Assembly: GCA_021613335.1 (NCBI GenBank)
Contig: JAJTWR010000475.1
Coordinates: forward strand, 124,001-188,000
DNA length: 64,000 bases
Reading direction: 5' to 3'
DNA from: Whitmania pigra
Lineage: Eukaryota; Annelida; Clitellata; Hirudinida; Haemopidae
Within the stretch, counting starts at the first letter, position 1; each line of letters starts with the position of its first letter. Below are positions 34,733 through 44,667 of this stretch, one piece after another. Made by a program: the position numbers and the translations under genes. The notes below the pieces were generated by a model that saw only the letters and a list, made by a program, of their open reading frames with translations, had not been told where the DNA came from and ran no database searches.

Positions 34733-35523
34733 TGCCCGCCTCCGCGCAACACGCTTTGCGCTGCCGCCAGCACATTTCTATCCCCGGCCATGATCACCCT
34801 CCCCGGCGACGTAATGCTCAAAGCCTGTCCTTGCCAATCGCAGGACACTCCCCCCGCCGCGGTCACAAGCGCGGCGCAGGCGCAAAAATCATACGGCATC
34901 AGGCTGGCTTCGACCACAAGATCCGACCAGCCGGCGGCAAGCATGGCATAAGCATAGCAATCAGCGCCATAAAGCGGATGCTTGACCGCTGCGGTCAGGC
35001 GCGAAAATGCAACGGCGTCAGCGCCGACGAACATGTGCGGCGAGGTGGCATAAAGCATGGCGCAAGACAGATCCCGGCAGCCCCGCGCGCGGATCGGTCG
35101 ACCGTTGAATGAAGCCCCCCGGTCGTCGGCGCCGACAAATCTCTCGCCAAGCGCCGGCATGTCGATCACCCCCACGACCGGCGCGCCCCGGTGGCACAAG
35201 GCGATCAAGGTGCCAAACAAGGGTTTGCCGGTAATGAAGCTTTTGGTGCCGTCGATCGGGTCGAGCACCCAGACATACTCGGCATCGGTTCGCTCGGCGC
35301 CATATTCCTCGCCGAGCACGCCGTGATCGGGGCATGAGCGGCGCAACAAGTCGCGCATCGCCGCTTCAGCCTCGCGATCGGCTATGGTAACGGGGCTGAG
35401 ATCGCTCTTGTCATCGACGGCGACGCCCTGGCGAAAATAACCCATCAGCACCGGCCGCGCGGCATCGGCGAGCGTCAAGGCGATGTCAACCGCGCGGCTG
35501 CGATCGGGGGTACGGTCGGTCAT
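34729..35523 (-). CDS. hisN: Histidinol-phosphatase / inositol monophosphatase family enzyme
   Basis: A 264-residue member of the lithium-sensitive phosphatase family. The Mg sites are GEEYGAERTDAEYVWVLDPIDGTKSF (Glu and the DPIDGT core, read here in short) and LYGADCYAYAMLAAGWSDLVVE near the C-terminus. Alphaproteobacterial HisN proteins of this kind dephosphorylate histidinol phosphate; inositol or nucleotide substrates cannot be excluded. It begins one base after the cytochrome c stop and ends over the tetR start. Confidence 0.87.
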   Translation of the reverse strand: MTDRTPDRSRAVDIALTLADAARPVLMGYFRQGVAVDDKSDLSPVTIADREAEAAMRDLLRRSCPDHGVLGEEYGAERTDAEYVWVLDPIDGTKSFITGKPLFGTLIALCHRGAPVVGVIDMPALGERFVGADDRGASFNGRPIRARGCRDLSCAMLYATSPHMFVGADAVAFSRLTAAVKHPLYGADCYAYAMLAAGWSDLVVEASLMPYDFCACAALVTAAGGVSCDWQGQALSITSPGRVIMAGDRNVLAAAQSVLRGGGQ

Positions 35524-35524
35524 G

Positions 35525-36103
35525 TTACGGCAGAGGTTTCGGCGCATCGCTGAGCGAGCGCAGATAGGCGATCATACTGGCGCGATCCTCCGGTTTTTTC
35601 ACGCCGGCAAAAGCCATCTTGGTTCCGGCGACGAAATCCTTGGGGTTGGCGATGAAACGGTTGATCGCCTCATAATCCCATGTCTCCTCTTTCATGCCGG
35701 CAAGCGTTGGCGAATAGCTGAAGCCGCTGCTCGAGGCGCGGTTGCGACCGACCACGTCCCATAAATTGGGGCCGACGCGGTTTGGGCCGCCCTTGACGAA
35801 GGTATGGCAGGCAGCGCATTGCTTGGCGGCTTTTTCTCCGGCCTCGACCGAGGCGGCGGCGAGCAGCGGGCCAATCGGCGCCAAGGCGGCAACGGCCGCC
35901 GCCGCCGGCGCGTCGGCTTTTGCCGATGACGCCGATGACGCCGATGACGCCGCGGCATCAAGAACGCTCATATCGACCGCATAGACGTTTTGCGCCAGTT
36001 TTTTCGGTGCGACCAGCGCGTCTCCCAACAGCTTGATCAGCATGACGCAAATGCCGGCGAGCAGCACGGCGGCGACTAACTTGTTCAGCTCCAAACTCGG
36101 CAT
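35525..36103 (-). CDS. Membrane-anchored class I cytochrome c (CycM-like)
   Basis: 192 residues: one N-terminal membrane helix (about residues 7-30, LVAAVLLAGICVMLIKLLG), an alanine/serine linker with a 9-bp triplicate (35922-35948), then a c-type domain with haem motif CAACH and the axial Met in GTKMAFAG. It belongs to the c552/CycM group that passes electrons to terminal oxidases at the cytoplasmic membrane, outer face. It is the first gene of the run to yejF. Confidence 0.9.
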   Translation of the reverse strand: MPSLELNKLVAAVLLAGICVMLIKLLGDALVAPKKLAQNVYAVDMSVLDAAASSASSASSAKADAPAAAAVAALAPIGPLLAAASVEAGEKAAKQCAACHTFVKGGPNRVGPNLWDVVGRNRASSSGFSYSPTLAGMKEETWDYEAINRFIANPKDFVAGTKMAFAGVKKPEDRASMIAYLRSLSDAPKPLP

Positions 36104-36360
36104 GGTTCGTCCTTCGCACAGATCCATCTTAGGCGCATCATGGCGCATGGAAGCAGAAAATAATTCCTTTTCGTTGCCCTGCCAATGGGTGGCGTCGATC
36201 AAGAGCGAAGAGATCGGGGCGAAACTCAAATTTTCCGCACAATTCGAGCGGCGAATGTCATAAACCTTTCCCCGCCGGCCGAATTGGCCTAGACACTGGC
36301 AAGGCGTACCGCAACGGTGCGGTTGCCAGCTCGTGTGAAAGTCCAGTCAACCTCATCGTC

Positions 36361-37877
36361 ATGACCGCGCGTATCGCCACCATCGCCTTTCAGGGCATCG
36401 ACTGCATCGAGGTTGAAGTTCAAGTGCAGCTGAGCGCGGGGTTGCCGGCTTTCACCATCGTCGGTTTGGCGGACAAGGCCGTTACTGAAAGCCGCGAAAG
36501 AGTGCGCGCGGCCCTTTCCGCCATCGGCCTGGCTTTGCCGCCAAAGCGCATCACCGTCAATCTGTCGCCAGCCGATCTGCTCAAGGAAGGCAGCCATTAC
36601 GATCTGCCAATCGCCCTTGGGTTGCTGGTCGCTCTTGGGGTGGCGCCGGCTGAAGATGTCGCCAACGCGATCGTTCTGGGCGAATTGGCGCTGGATGGGT
36701 CGCTCACCCCGGTTACCGGGGTGTTGCCCGCCGCCTTCAAGGCGGCAACCGGCGGCCGCGCCATTTTGTGCCCGGCGGCGTGCGGGGCTGAAGCGGCTTG
36801 GGCTGGCAACGTCGAGGTGCTGGCCCCGCCCTCTCTTCTTGCCTTGGTCAATCATTTGCGCGGTCAGCAGATTTTGTCTCCGCCCGAACCGCGTCTGGCG
36901 GCGATGCGCGATGACGGGTTGGATCTCGCCGATATCAAAGGGCAGGAAAATGCCAAACGCGCTTTGGAGATCGCCGCGGCTGGCGGCCACAATCTGCTGA
37001 TGGTCGGCCCGCCCGGTTCGGGCAAATCCATGCTCGCCGCTCGCCTGCCGGGATTGCTGGCGCCACTTGCGCCCGAAGAAGCGTTGGAAGTGGCGATGAT
37101 CCACAGCTTGGCCGGGCTGCTGAGCGATCGCGGCTTGCAGCGTTCCCGCCCTTTTCGCGACCCCCACCATTCCGCCACCCCGGCGGCGCTGGTTGGCGGC
37201 GGTCCGCGTTCGCGCCCGGGCGAAATCAGCCTTGCCCATCGCGGCGTGCTGTTTTGGATGAACTGCCCGAATTTTCCCGCGCGGCCCTGGAAGCGCTGCG
37301 TCAACCGTTGGAAACCGGTCGCGCCGTCATCGCCCGGGCCAGAGGCCATGTCACCTATCCCGCCCGCGTTCAGCTGATCGCCGCGATGAATCCCTGCCGC
37401 TGCGGCCAACCTGACGACCCGGCCTTTGCGTGCGGGCGGGCGCCCAAATGCCTGCTCGACTATCAAGGCAAATTATCCGGGCCGCTCCTGGACCGCATCG
37501 ATATGCATGTCGATGTTCCCGCCCTGTCGGCCGGCGAACTAGCGCAGCCGCCGCCAACGGCAAGCAGCGCTACCGTCGCAACGCGCGTCGCCGTTGCGCG
37601 CACCCGCCAGCAGCAACGGTTTTCCGCGCTTGGCGCCGGTCATATCCGCTGCAACGCCGAAGCCGACGGCCCGCTTCTTGCCGCTATCGCTCCTCTCGAC
37701 CGGGAGGGTCAGGCATTGCTTACGCAAGCGGCGGAAAAGCTGCGCTTGTCCGCGCGCGGCTGGCATCGCATCTTACGGGTAAGCCGCACCCTTGCCGATC
37801 TGGCGCAACAAGAACGGATCGGCTATTGCCATATCGCCGAAGCCCTGGCCTATCGACGCCTGATCATTAACCGCTGA
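36361..37877 (+). CDS. comM: Magnesium chelatase-like AAA protein ComM, apparent frameshift
   Basis: The first part (36361 on) holds the N-terminal ChlI-like domain and a P-loop (GPPGSGKSMLAARLPG, about residue 220). The frame breaks at TTTT (37252-37255), residue 298, in the Walker B sequence; with five T the text reads GVLFLDELPEF and goes on through AAMNPCRCGQPDDPAF to RLIINR. The restored length is 505 residues, normal for ComM, which is a hexameric helicase of branch migration in natural transformation. The given frame stops at 37377. The error again is one base in a T run. Confidence 0.88.
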
Positions 37878-37935
37878 TCGCCAACCGCCGCGCGATCGAC
37901 CGGCAGGAATCTTCCCCTCTCAAGACTCATCTCTG

Positions 37936-39444
37936 TCAGGACCAGCCGTTGTCCTCCAGGCGTTGCAGCAAAATAAAATAGCGGTTGCGCATCATCCAGG
38001 CCGGATGCAAACATTTGCGATCGGCCAGGCAAAACAACCTGTCGGCTTCGGCAAAATAACCCCGCGCCAGGTCAGCCAAAGCGGCGCATACCCGCGCGAT
38101 CGCCGGATGCCGCAACGCCAAAACCGGATCGCGGTCATAAATACCGGCATCGTGCAACAATTCCGCTGGCAGATACAACCGCAAGCGCGCGGCATCTTCG
38201 TGCCGGTCGCGTAGAATATTGACCAGTTGCAGTGCGCGCCCCAACGGCGTTGCCACCGCCAAATCCGCCGGTCGTTCAGATCCGAATACCCGGATCGACA
38301 AGCGCCCGACGGCGCTCGCCACCCGCTCGCAATAGAGATCGAGCCAGGCAAGCGACGGCGCCACCGGTTCATCGCCGACATCCATCGCCATACCGTCGAT
38401 CACGGCAAGCAGATCGCTCGGCGGCAAGCGATAGGCCGCAAGGCCCGCCGGCGCGTCGCCAGACAGGATGAGCTTGCGCCAGCCCTCCAGCGCCGCCAGC
38501 TTATCCTCGGGCGCCGCGACGCCGTCGGCGATATCGTCGATCTGGCGGCAAAAGCGATAGAGCGCCGCCATGCCCTCTCGCCGCTCTGGCGCCACCCGCG
38601 CCATTGCCGCGGCAAAAGAGCTTTTCGGCGATGGCGGCAACCAGCGCCTGAACACGGCAATGCCAGCGCCGGCAATGGCGCGGCCAACAGCGAGCCTTGC
38701 CTGGAGCGGCGAGAGGGTAATGCGCGTCGAGAGCGGATCGCCTTGCCGCAAGCGCGCCGCCAAAGCTCTGGCCAAGGCGAGAATCATGGCTGCTTCCAGC
38801 CGCAATCGCCAGTTGGCGATGCGCTCGCTCAGGGGCGACGCCTGGGTGAACAACAGCTCGCAACGATCGAGCAACCGGTCCAGCACGCGCCTCAAGGCGG
38901 GGGTCAGTCTGGCGGCGGCAAGATCGCCGGCATGCGCCTTTTCGGCAAGCAAATCGCTTTCGGGCAGATAACAGCGCCCAAGGCGCCGCCAATCGCTCGC
39001 GCAATCCTGCACATGATTGAGAATCTGCAAGGCGATGCACAGCGCGTCGGCCGGCGCTTGCGCGCTGGCCGGTTGCCGATGCAGATCCAGCAAATAGCGG
39101 CCAACCGGCGCCGCCGACCAGCGGCAATAATCCAGGAGAGCCGGCCAATCGGCATAGGCGGTCTGCACCGCATCTTGGCGAAAAGCCCGCAACAGGCTTT
39201 GCAGATAGCCAAGCCCGGGATCGCATGAAGCCACAAGCCCGGCCTGAAACCGGTCCAACCGGCGCAGCTTGTCGCACGGGCTCAGATCGGCGTCATCGGC
39301 AATATCGTCAGCCTGGCGGGCAAGGGCATAAAAGGCCAAAATCGCCGCTCGCTGCCGTGGCGCCAAGATCGACGATGCAACGGGGAAATTCTCTTTCCGG
39401 CGACGGCCGACAGTCGGCGGGGGCGGGCTGGGCGTGACGCTCAT
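37936..39444 (-). CDS. hpnCD: HpnC-HpnD fusion, squalene-forming prenyltransferase pair
   Basis: A single 502-residue chain with two trans-prenyltransferase domains. The HpnC-like half (about 1-250) has DDIADDAD (46-53) and [11 protein letters not shown] (142-152). The HpnD-like half (about 265-502) has QIDDIADG (near 302) and [10 protein letters not shown] (near 409). In most bacteria hpnC and hpnD are separate neighbouring genes that make presqualene diphosphate and hydroxysqualene for hopanoids. The sequence of 180 bp around the joint (38581-38760) has no stop codon in any forward frame, so one indel does not explain the joining. No hpnE is in the window. It is divergent from lysK. Confidence 0.86.
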   Translation of the reverse strand: MSVTPSPPPPTVGRRRKENFPVASSILAPRQRAAILAFYALARQADDIADDADLSPCDKLRRLDRFQAGLVASCDPGLGYLQSLLRAFRQDAVQTAYADWPALLDYCRWSAAPVGRYLLDLHRQPASAQAPADALCIALQILNHVQDCASDWRRLGRCYLPESDLLAEKAHAGDLAAARLTPALRRVLDRLLDRCELLFTQASPLSERIANWRLRLEAAMILALARALAARLRQGDPLSTRITLSPLQARLAVGRAIAGAGIAVFRRWLPPSPKSSFAAAMARVAPERREGMAALYRFCRQIDDIADGVAAPEDKLAALEGWRKLILSGDAPAGLAAYRLPPSDLLAVIDGMAMDVGDEPVAPSLAWLDLYCERVASAVGRLSIRVFGSERPADLAVATPLGRALQLVNILRDRHEDAARLRLYLPAELLHDAGIYDRDPVLALRHPAIARVCAALADLARGYFAEADRLFCLADRKCLHPAWMMRNRYFILLQRLEDNGWS

Positions 39445-39556
39445 ATATGTCTCTCGATGCGTCTTGTTGCTCAACAAGCCGCGACTTGGAATATTTGACG
39501 CCGTCGCCGGTGGCTTCTATGACGTCAGGGATTGTTTTTTCAAGGATGACCGAACC

Positions 39557-41164
39557 ATGACCACGCTATGCGAAATCGCCCGGAACGCCAAGGCCTGGCC
39601 GTTCGAGCAAGCGCGCAAACTGGTCGTACGCTTCAAGGACGAACCGCCGGGAAAAGGCTTCGTCTTGTTCGAGACCGGCTACGGACCGTCGGGCCTGCCG
39701 CATATCGGCACCTTCGGCGAGGTGTTGCGAACCACCATGGTGCGCCATGCCTTCACGCATTTATCCGATCTGCCAACGCGTCTTTTCGCCTTTTCCGACG
39801 ATATGGACGGTCTGCGCAAAGTGCCGGACAACGTTCCCAACCCCGATATGTTGCGCCAGTTCCTGGGGCGGCCGCTGACCAAAGTACCCGATCCCTTTGG
39901 CACCCACGACAGTTTTGGCGCCCACAATAACGCCCGTCTGTGCGCTTTTTTGGATCGGTTCGGTTTCGACTACGAGTTCCAATCGGCAAGCGATTGGTAC
40001 CGCAGCGGCCGATTCGATGCCACCTTGCGCAAGGTTCTGGCGCTGTACGATGCGGTTTGCGCGGTGATTTTGCCAACCCTGGGCGCCGAGCGGCGAGCGA
40101 CCTATTCGCCCTTTCTGCCCATCTGTCCGCGCAGCGGCGCCGTCTTGCAGACGCCGATTCTGCAACGCGATGTCGATGCCGGCACCGTCACCTACCGCGA
40201 CCAGGAGACCGGCGCGCTGGTCGAAACGCCGGTCACCGGCGGTCATTGCAAGCTGCAATGGAAAGTCGATTGGGCGATGCGCTGGGTGGCGCTGGATGTC
40301 GATTACGAGATGGCGGGCAAGGATCTGATTTCATCGGTCGAGCTCAGCTCGAAAGTGGCGACGGTTCTTGGCGCCAGGCCGCCGGAAGGCTTCAATTACG
40401 AGTTGTTTTTGGACCAAACCGGCCAGAAAATCTCAAAATCCAAAGGCAATGGCCTGTCGATGGAGGAATGGTTGCGCTACGCTCCGCCGGAAAGCCTGGC
40501 GTTATACATGTTTCAGCAACCGCGCCGGGCCAAGCGGCTTTATTTCGATGTCATTCCCAAGGCGGTTGACGATTACCTGACCTTTTTAGCCAAATTACCC
40601 GGGCAAACGCCAGAACAGCAGCTGGAAAACCCCGCCTGGCACATCCATGCCGGCAACGCGCCGGCCAACGACGCGCCGATCGGCTTTGCCATTCTGCTCA
40701 ATCTGGCGTCGGTGGTGCATGCCGAGGATGAAGCGGTTTTGTGGGGTTTCATCGAACGCTACCGCCCCGCTCTGGGCAAGGGTCTGGGCAAGGGTCTGGG
40801 CAAGGATCGCTCCGCGATGCTCACCCGCCTCGTTCACTACGCTCTGGCCTATTATCGCGATTTCGTCCGGCCCGCCAAAGCTTACCGCTTGCCCAACCCC
40901 GTCGAACGCCAGGCGCTGACGGCTTTGGCCGAAGCGCTCAAATCGCTGCCCGCCGACGCCGATGCCGAAAGCGTGCAAAATATCGTCTATGAAATCGGCA
41001 ATCGCCACCCGTTTGCTGAACTGCGCGACTGGTTCAAAGCGATCTATGAAATATTGTTAGGCCAGGAACAAGGGCCGCGCCTGGGCTCCTTCATCGCGCT
41101 TTACGGCAAGGATGAAACCGTGGCGCTGATCGGCAAAGCGCTGGAGGGCAGGCTGAGCGCCTGA
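39557..41164 (+). CDS. lysK: Lysine--tRNA ligase, class I
   Basis: A 535-residue class I lysyl-tRNA synthetase, start [20 protein letters not shown]. The HIGH-like motif is in [13 protein letters not shown], the KMSKS-like in [10 protein letters not shown], with the C-terminal anticodon-binding helical domain after about residue 380. Most bacteria have class II LysS; the class I form is usual in alphaproteobacteria. A 12-bp in-frame triplicate (40771-40806) gives a [16 protein letters not shown] stretch in the C-terminal domain. Confidence 0.94.
   Translation: MTTLCEIARNAKAWPFEQARKLVVRFKDEPPGKGFVLFETGYGPSGLPHIGTFGEVLRTTMVRHAFTHLSDLPTRLFAFSDDMDGLRKVPDNVPNPDMLRQFLGRPLTKVPDPFGTHDSFGAHNNARLCAFLDRFGFDYEFQSASDWYRSGRFDATLRKVLALYDAVCAVILPTLGAERRATYSPFLPICPRSGAVLQTPILQRDVDAGTVTYRDQETGALVETPVTGGHCKLQWKVDWAMRWVALDVDYEMAGKDLISSVELSSKVATVLGARPPEGFNYELFLDQTGQKISKSKGNGLSMEEWLRYAPPESLALYMFQQPRRAKRLYFDVIPKAVDDYLTFLAKLPGQTPEQQLENPAWHIHAGNAPANDAPIGFAILLNLASVVHAEDEAVLWGFIERYRPALGKGLGKGLGKDRSAMLTRLVHYALAYYRDFVRPAKAYRLPNPVERQALTALAEALKSLPADADAESVQNIVYEIGNRHPFAELRDWFKAIYEILLGQEQGPRLGSFIALYGKDETVALIGKALEGRLSA
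40771..40806. repeat. 12-bp tandem triplicate inside lysK
   Basis: Three copies of TCTGGGCAAGGG (the last with one change), in frame, in the C-terminal helical domain. The expansion adds about eight residues to a surface region. Confidence 0.85.
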
Positions 41165-41280
41165 CAAAAGCGCCCGGACGGCGAAATCCGCATCGTTCCG
41201 CCGCCAACGCGCACATTCAAAGCACGGTCTTGCCATGCCTTGCTTGACCTGAGCGCCGTTCCCTGCGTACAAGCACGAGC

Positions 41281-41508
41281 ATGTTTGGCTTATCTATCGG
41301 CAAAATTCTGCTCGTCCTCGCGGTGGCGGCGATCGCCTGGCTGGCTTTTCGCCGGTTTGGCGCCACGGCTGCGGCCCGCGCTCCCGCGGCCGATCCGACG
41401 CCAGAACCGCCGGCGGCTGAGGATTTGGTCGAATGCCGCGTTTGCGGCGTTTATGTCCAGGCGGCCGGGGCGATACCGTGCGGGCGCGGTAATTGTCCGC
41501 AACGCTGA
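41281..41508 (+). CDS. Small PP0621-like membrane protein with a cysteine motif
   Basis: 75 residues: one N-terminal membrane helix (about residues 6-22, IGKILLVLAVAAIAWLAF), a Pro/Ala linker, and a C-terminal CRVCGVYV ... CGRGNC four-cysteine set that may bind zinc. PP0621-type proteins have this shape and no known function. It stands 116 bp after lysK and 120 bp before glyQ. Confidence 0.7.
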   Translation: MFGLSIGKILLVLAVAAIAWLAFRRFGATAAARAPAADPTPEPPAAEDLVECRVCGVYVQAAGAIPCGRGNCPQR

Positions 41509-41628
41509 TGCGGACGCGCGCTTTGCCTGCTTTCTTACACCGGCCGCTTTACGGTGCGCGCCGTCTTGATCTCGGCTATGCAAGGCGCTGCCATCTTCGC
41601 TTCGGTCTTTTGCAAAAGAGTTGACATC

Positions 41629-42516
41629 ATGGCACAAGGTGGCATCGCCGCTTGCAACAGCTTTCAATCCTTGATCCTGACGCTGCAGAATTTCTGGGCC
41701 CAACGGGGATGCGTCATCCTGCAACCCTATGATGTCGAGGTCGGCGCCGGCACATTCCATCCCGCCACCGCCTTGCGCGCCCTTGAACCCGGCGTGTGGA
41801 ACGCCGCCTATGTGCAGCCTTCCCGCCGGCCAACCGACGGTCGCTATGGCGACAATCCCAACCGTTTGCAACATTATTACCAGTTTCAGGTGATTTTGAA
41901 GCCGGCCCCGGCGGATTCCCAGGAGCTTTATCTGGACAGCCTGCGCGCTTTGGGCATCGACCCGCTTACCCATGACATTCGCTTTGTCGAGGATGACTGG
42001 GAAAGTCCGACTTTGGGGGCGTGGGGATTGGGCTGGGAGGTTTGGTGCGACGGCATGGAAGTGACTCAATTCACTTATTTCCAGCAAGTCGGCGGCTTTG
42101 AGGTCAATCCGGTCTGTACCGAACTGACCTATGGGCTGGAACGGTTGGCCATGTATGTGCAAAATGTTGAGAATGTTTATCGGTTGAATTGGAATGGCGC
42201 TGACGGCAAACTGCGCAAATCCTATGGCGATGTCTTCTCGATCAATGAACGGCAATTCTCGGCCTATAATTTTGAGCATGCGGATACCGGTCTGCTGCTG
42301 CGTCATTTCCAGGACGCCGAGAATGAATGCCAGAAGCTGCTGACGGTCGATCTGCCCCTGCCAGCCTACGATCAATGCCTCAAGGCGAGCCATTTGTTCA
42401 ATTTGCTCGATGCTCGCAAGGTGATCGGCGTCAGCGAGCGGGCGGTCTATATCGCTCGCGTCCGCGCCATGGCCAAGGGGTGTTGTGAAAGCTGGCTTGC
42501 CGGTCGAAACGGGTAA
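41629..42516 (+). CDS. glyQ: Glycine--tRNA ligase alpha subunit
   Basis: A 295-residue class II catalytic subunit of the alpha2-beta2 glycyl-tRNA synthetase, start [20 protein letters not shown]. It has [20 protein letters not shown], the motif 2-like [17 protein letters not shown] and the C-terminal [16 protein letters not shown]. The gene lies 6 bp upstream of glyS. Confidence 0.96.
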   Translation: MAQGGIAACNSFQSLILTLQNFWAQRGCVILQPYDVEVGAGTFHPATALRALEPGVWNAAYVQPSRRPTDGRYGDNPNRLQHYYQFQVILKPAPADSQELYLDSLRALGIDPLTHDIRFVEDDWESPTLGAWGLGWEVWCDGMEVTQFTYFQQVGGFEVNPVCTELTYGLERLAMYVQNVENVYRLNWNGADGKLRKSYGDVFSINERQFSAYNFEHADTGLLLRHFQDAENECQKLLTVDLPLPAYDQCLKASHLFNLLDARKVIGVSERAVYIARVRAMAKGCCESWLAGRNG

Positions 42517-42522
42517 CGCGCC

Positions 42523-44667
42523 ATGGCCGATCTTTTATTTGAAATTTTGAGCGAAGAGATGCCGGCAGGCGTGCAAAAACGCGGGCTGGAAGAGCTGAGC
42601 GCCCTGATTGCCAACCGCTTGCAGCAGGCCGGATTGGCTTTTTCCGGTTTGGAGGGGCAGGTTACGCCAAGACGTCTGACGCTCTTTGTCACCGGCTTGC
42701 CGCACACCCAGCCCGACCGGATCGAGGAGCGCAAAGGCCCGCGGGTTGGAGCGCCGCAAGCGGCGGTGCGCGGATTTTTGGCCGCAAGCGGGTTGACCAG
42801 TCTGGATCAGGCTGAAAAGCGCGATACTGGCCGGGGCGAGGTATGGTTTGCGGTCAGCCATATTGCCGGCCGTTCGACGGCGGCGGTGTTGCCGGCCTTG
42901 CTGATCGACGCCATGTTGGCGCTTGGCTGGCCCAAAAACATGCGCTGGCGCGACGGGCGTTTGGCCTGGGTGCGGCCCTTGCGCGGGCTGATCGGCCTGT
43001 TTGACGGCGCGGTTCTGACTGGCGGGCTGCATATCGGCATCAATAGCCCGAACGGACGCCAGGCCGGCTATGCCACCGGGCCGGTCGATGGCGAGGATAT
43101 CAATTTTCTGCCCTTTGGCGACCAGTTGCGCGGTCATCGTTTCTTGGGGTTCGAGCCGGTCGCCGTCACCGGCATCGGCGATTATCGAAGCAAACTCGCC
43201 AGCCGTTTCGTTGAGTTGGACGCCGCCATTCGCCGCCAAAAGATTGTCGAGGCGGCAGGGGATCTTGCCCGATCGGTTGGCGGCGCGCTGGTCGACGATC
43301 CGGAATTGGTCGATGAAGTGGCGGGTTTGGTCGAATGGCCGACGCCGCTGCTCGGGCGGATCGATCCGCCTTTCATGGAGCTACCGGCCGAAGTGTTGAT
43401 GACATCCATGCGCGCGCATCAGAAATATTTTTGCGTGCGCGGCCGCGATGGCCGCCTGTTGCCTTATTTCATTCTGGTTGCCAACATCCCCGCCCCCGAT
43501 GGCGGCAAGGCGATCGTCGCTGGCAATGAACGGGTGCTGCGCGCGCGCTTGTCGGATGCCCGTTTCTTTTGGGATCTGGATCTGCGAACGCCCTTGGCGC
43601 AGATGGCCGCCCGTTTGCAGTCGCTGGTTTTTCATGCCAAGCTTGGCGCGGTGGCGCAGAAGGCGGAACGGATCGCCGTTCTGGCTGGCCGGATTGCCGC
43701 CATGATCGGCGCGGACCGCGCCCTTGCCGAACGGGCGGCGCGCCTGGCCAAAGCCGATCTTGGCTCGGCCATGGTGGCGGAATTTCCCGAGCTGCAAGGC
43801 GTCATGGGGCGCTATTACGCCCGGCATGGCGGCGAAGATCGACAAGTGGCGGAGGCGATCGCCGACCATTACGCTCCGCAAGGCCCGTCCGACCGCTGTC
43901 CCGGCGCGCCGCTATCGATAGCGGTGGCGTTGGCCGACAAGCTGGATACGCTTGCTGGTTTTTTCGCCATCGACGAAAAACCGACCGGCTCCAAGGATCC
44001 CTTTGCCTTGCGGCGAGCGGCGATCGGCGTGGTGCGGTTGATTGTCGATAACGGCGCGCACCTTGCCCTGCGGCCATTATTGCTTGCGGCGCTGGCGGCC
44101 TACGATACTCGCTTGAGAAAGGGGGCGGACGCTATTGTCGCCGATGCGATTCTCGGCTTTTTGACCGACCGGCTGAAAGTGCATTTGCGCGAGGAAGGGG
44201 TGCGCCACGATCTGATCCAGGCGGTATCGGGTTTGGCGGCGGAAGATGATTTCGTCCGTTTGCGCCAGCGGGTCGATGCGCTGTCCGGTTTTTTGGCCTC
44301 TGACGCTGGCGGCGATCTGCTTGCCGCCTGTCGCCGGGCGGGTAATATTTTGCGCATCGAGGAAAAGAAGGATGGCGCCGCTTTCACCGGTCCGTTAGAT
44401 CCGGCTTTGCTGCGCTTGCCGCAAGAACAGGCCCTGGCCATGGCTTTAGACGATATCGAACCCGTGACGGCGGCAGCGTTCGACCGGCGGGATTACCGGG
44501 GTGCCATGGCGCAATTCAGCGCGTTACGGCAGCCAATCGATGCTTTTTTTACCGATGTGACCGTGAACGTCAACGATCCGGCTTTGCGCTGCAACCGTTT
44601 ACGTTTACTCAGTCGGGTTCGAGCCGTTTTCTCCAGGATCGCCGATTTTTCGGCCATCGAAGGATGA
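42523..44667 (+). CDS. glyS: Glycine--tRNA ligase beta subunit
   Basis: A 714-residue beta subunit, start MADLLFEILSEEMPAGVQ. It has the RIDPPFMELPAEVLMTSMRA and FILVANIP blocks and ends in the usual anticodon-binding domain (NVNDPALRCNRLRLLSRVRA). It binds tRNA-Gly for the GlyQ subunit. Its stop overlaps the ppdK start (ATGA). Confidence 0.96.
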   Translation: MADLLFEILSEEMPAGVQKRGLEELSALIANRLQQAGLAFSGLEGQVTPRRLTLFVTGLPHTQPDRIEERKGPRVGAPQAAVRGFLAASGLTSLDQAEKRDTGRGEVWFAVSHIAGRSTAAVLPALLIDAMLALGWPKNMRWRDGRLAWVRPLRGLIGLFDGAVLTGGLHIGINSPNGRQAGYATGPVDGEDINFLPFGDQLRGHRFLGFEPVAVTGIGDYRSKLASRFVELDAAIRRQKIVEAAGDLARSVGGALVDDPELVDEVAGLVEWPTPLLGRIDPPFMELPAEVLMTSMRAHQKYFCVRGRDGRLLPYFILVANIPAPDGGKAIVAGNERVLRARLSDARFFWDLDLRTPLAQMAARLQSLVFHAKLGAVAQKAERIAVLAGRIAAMIGADRALAERAARLAKADLGSAMVAEFPELQGVMGRYYARHGGEDRQVAEAIADHYAPQGPSDRCPGAPLSIAVALADKLDTLAGFFAIDEKPTGSKDPFALRRAAIGVVRLIVDNGAHLALRPLLLAALAAYDTRLRKGADAIVADAILGFLTDRLKVHLREEGVRHDLIQAVSGLAAEDDFVRLRQRVDALSGFLASDAGGDLLAACRRAGNILRIEEKKDGAAFTGPLDPALLRLPQEQALAMALDDIEPVTAAAFDRRDYRGAMAQFSALRQPIDAFFTDVTVNVNDPALRCNRLRLLSRVRAVFSRIADFSAIEG

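Noticed and set aside
36289..37239. Long minus-strand frame opposite comM
   Set aside because: It mirrors the coding frame of comM, is rich in Gln, Arg and Gly as shadows are here, and has no family features.
37936..39444. HpnC-HpnD joining as a frameshift artefact
   Set aside because: No stop codon exists in any forward frame in the 180 bp around the joint, and both halves are in one frame with a plausible linker.
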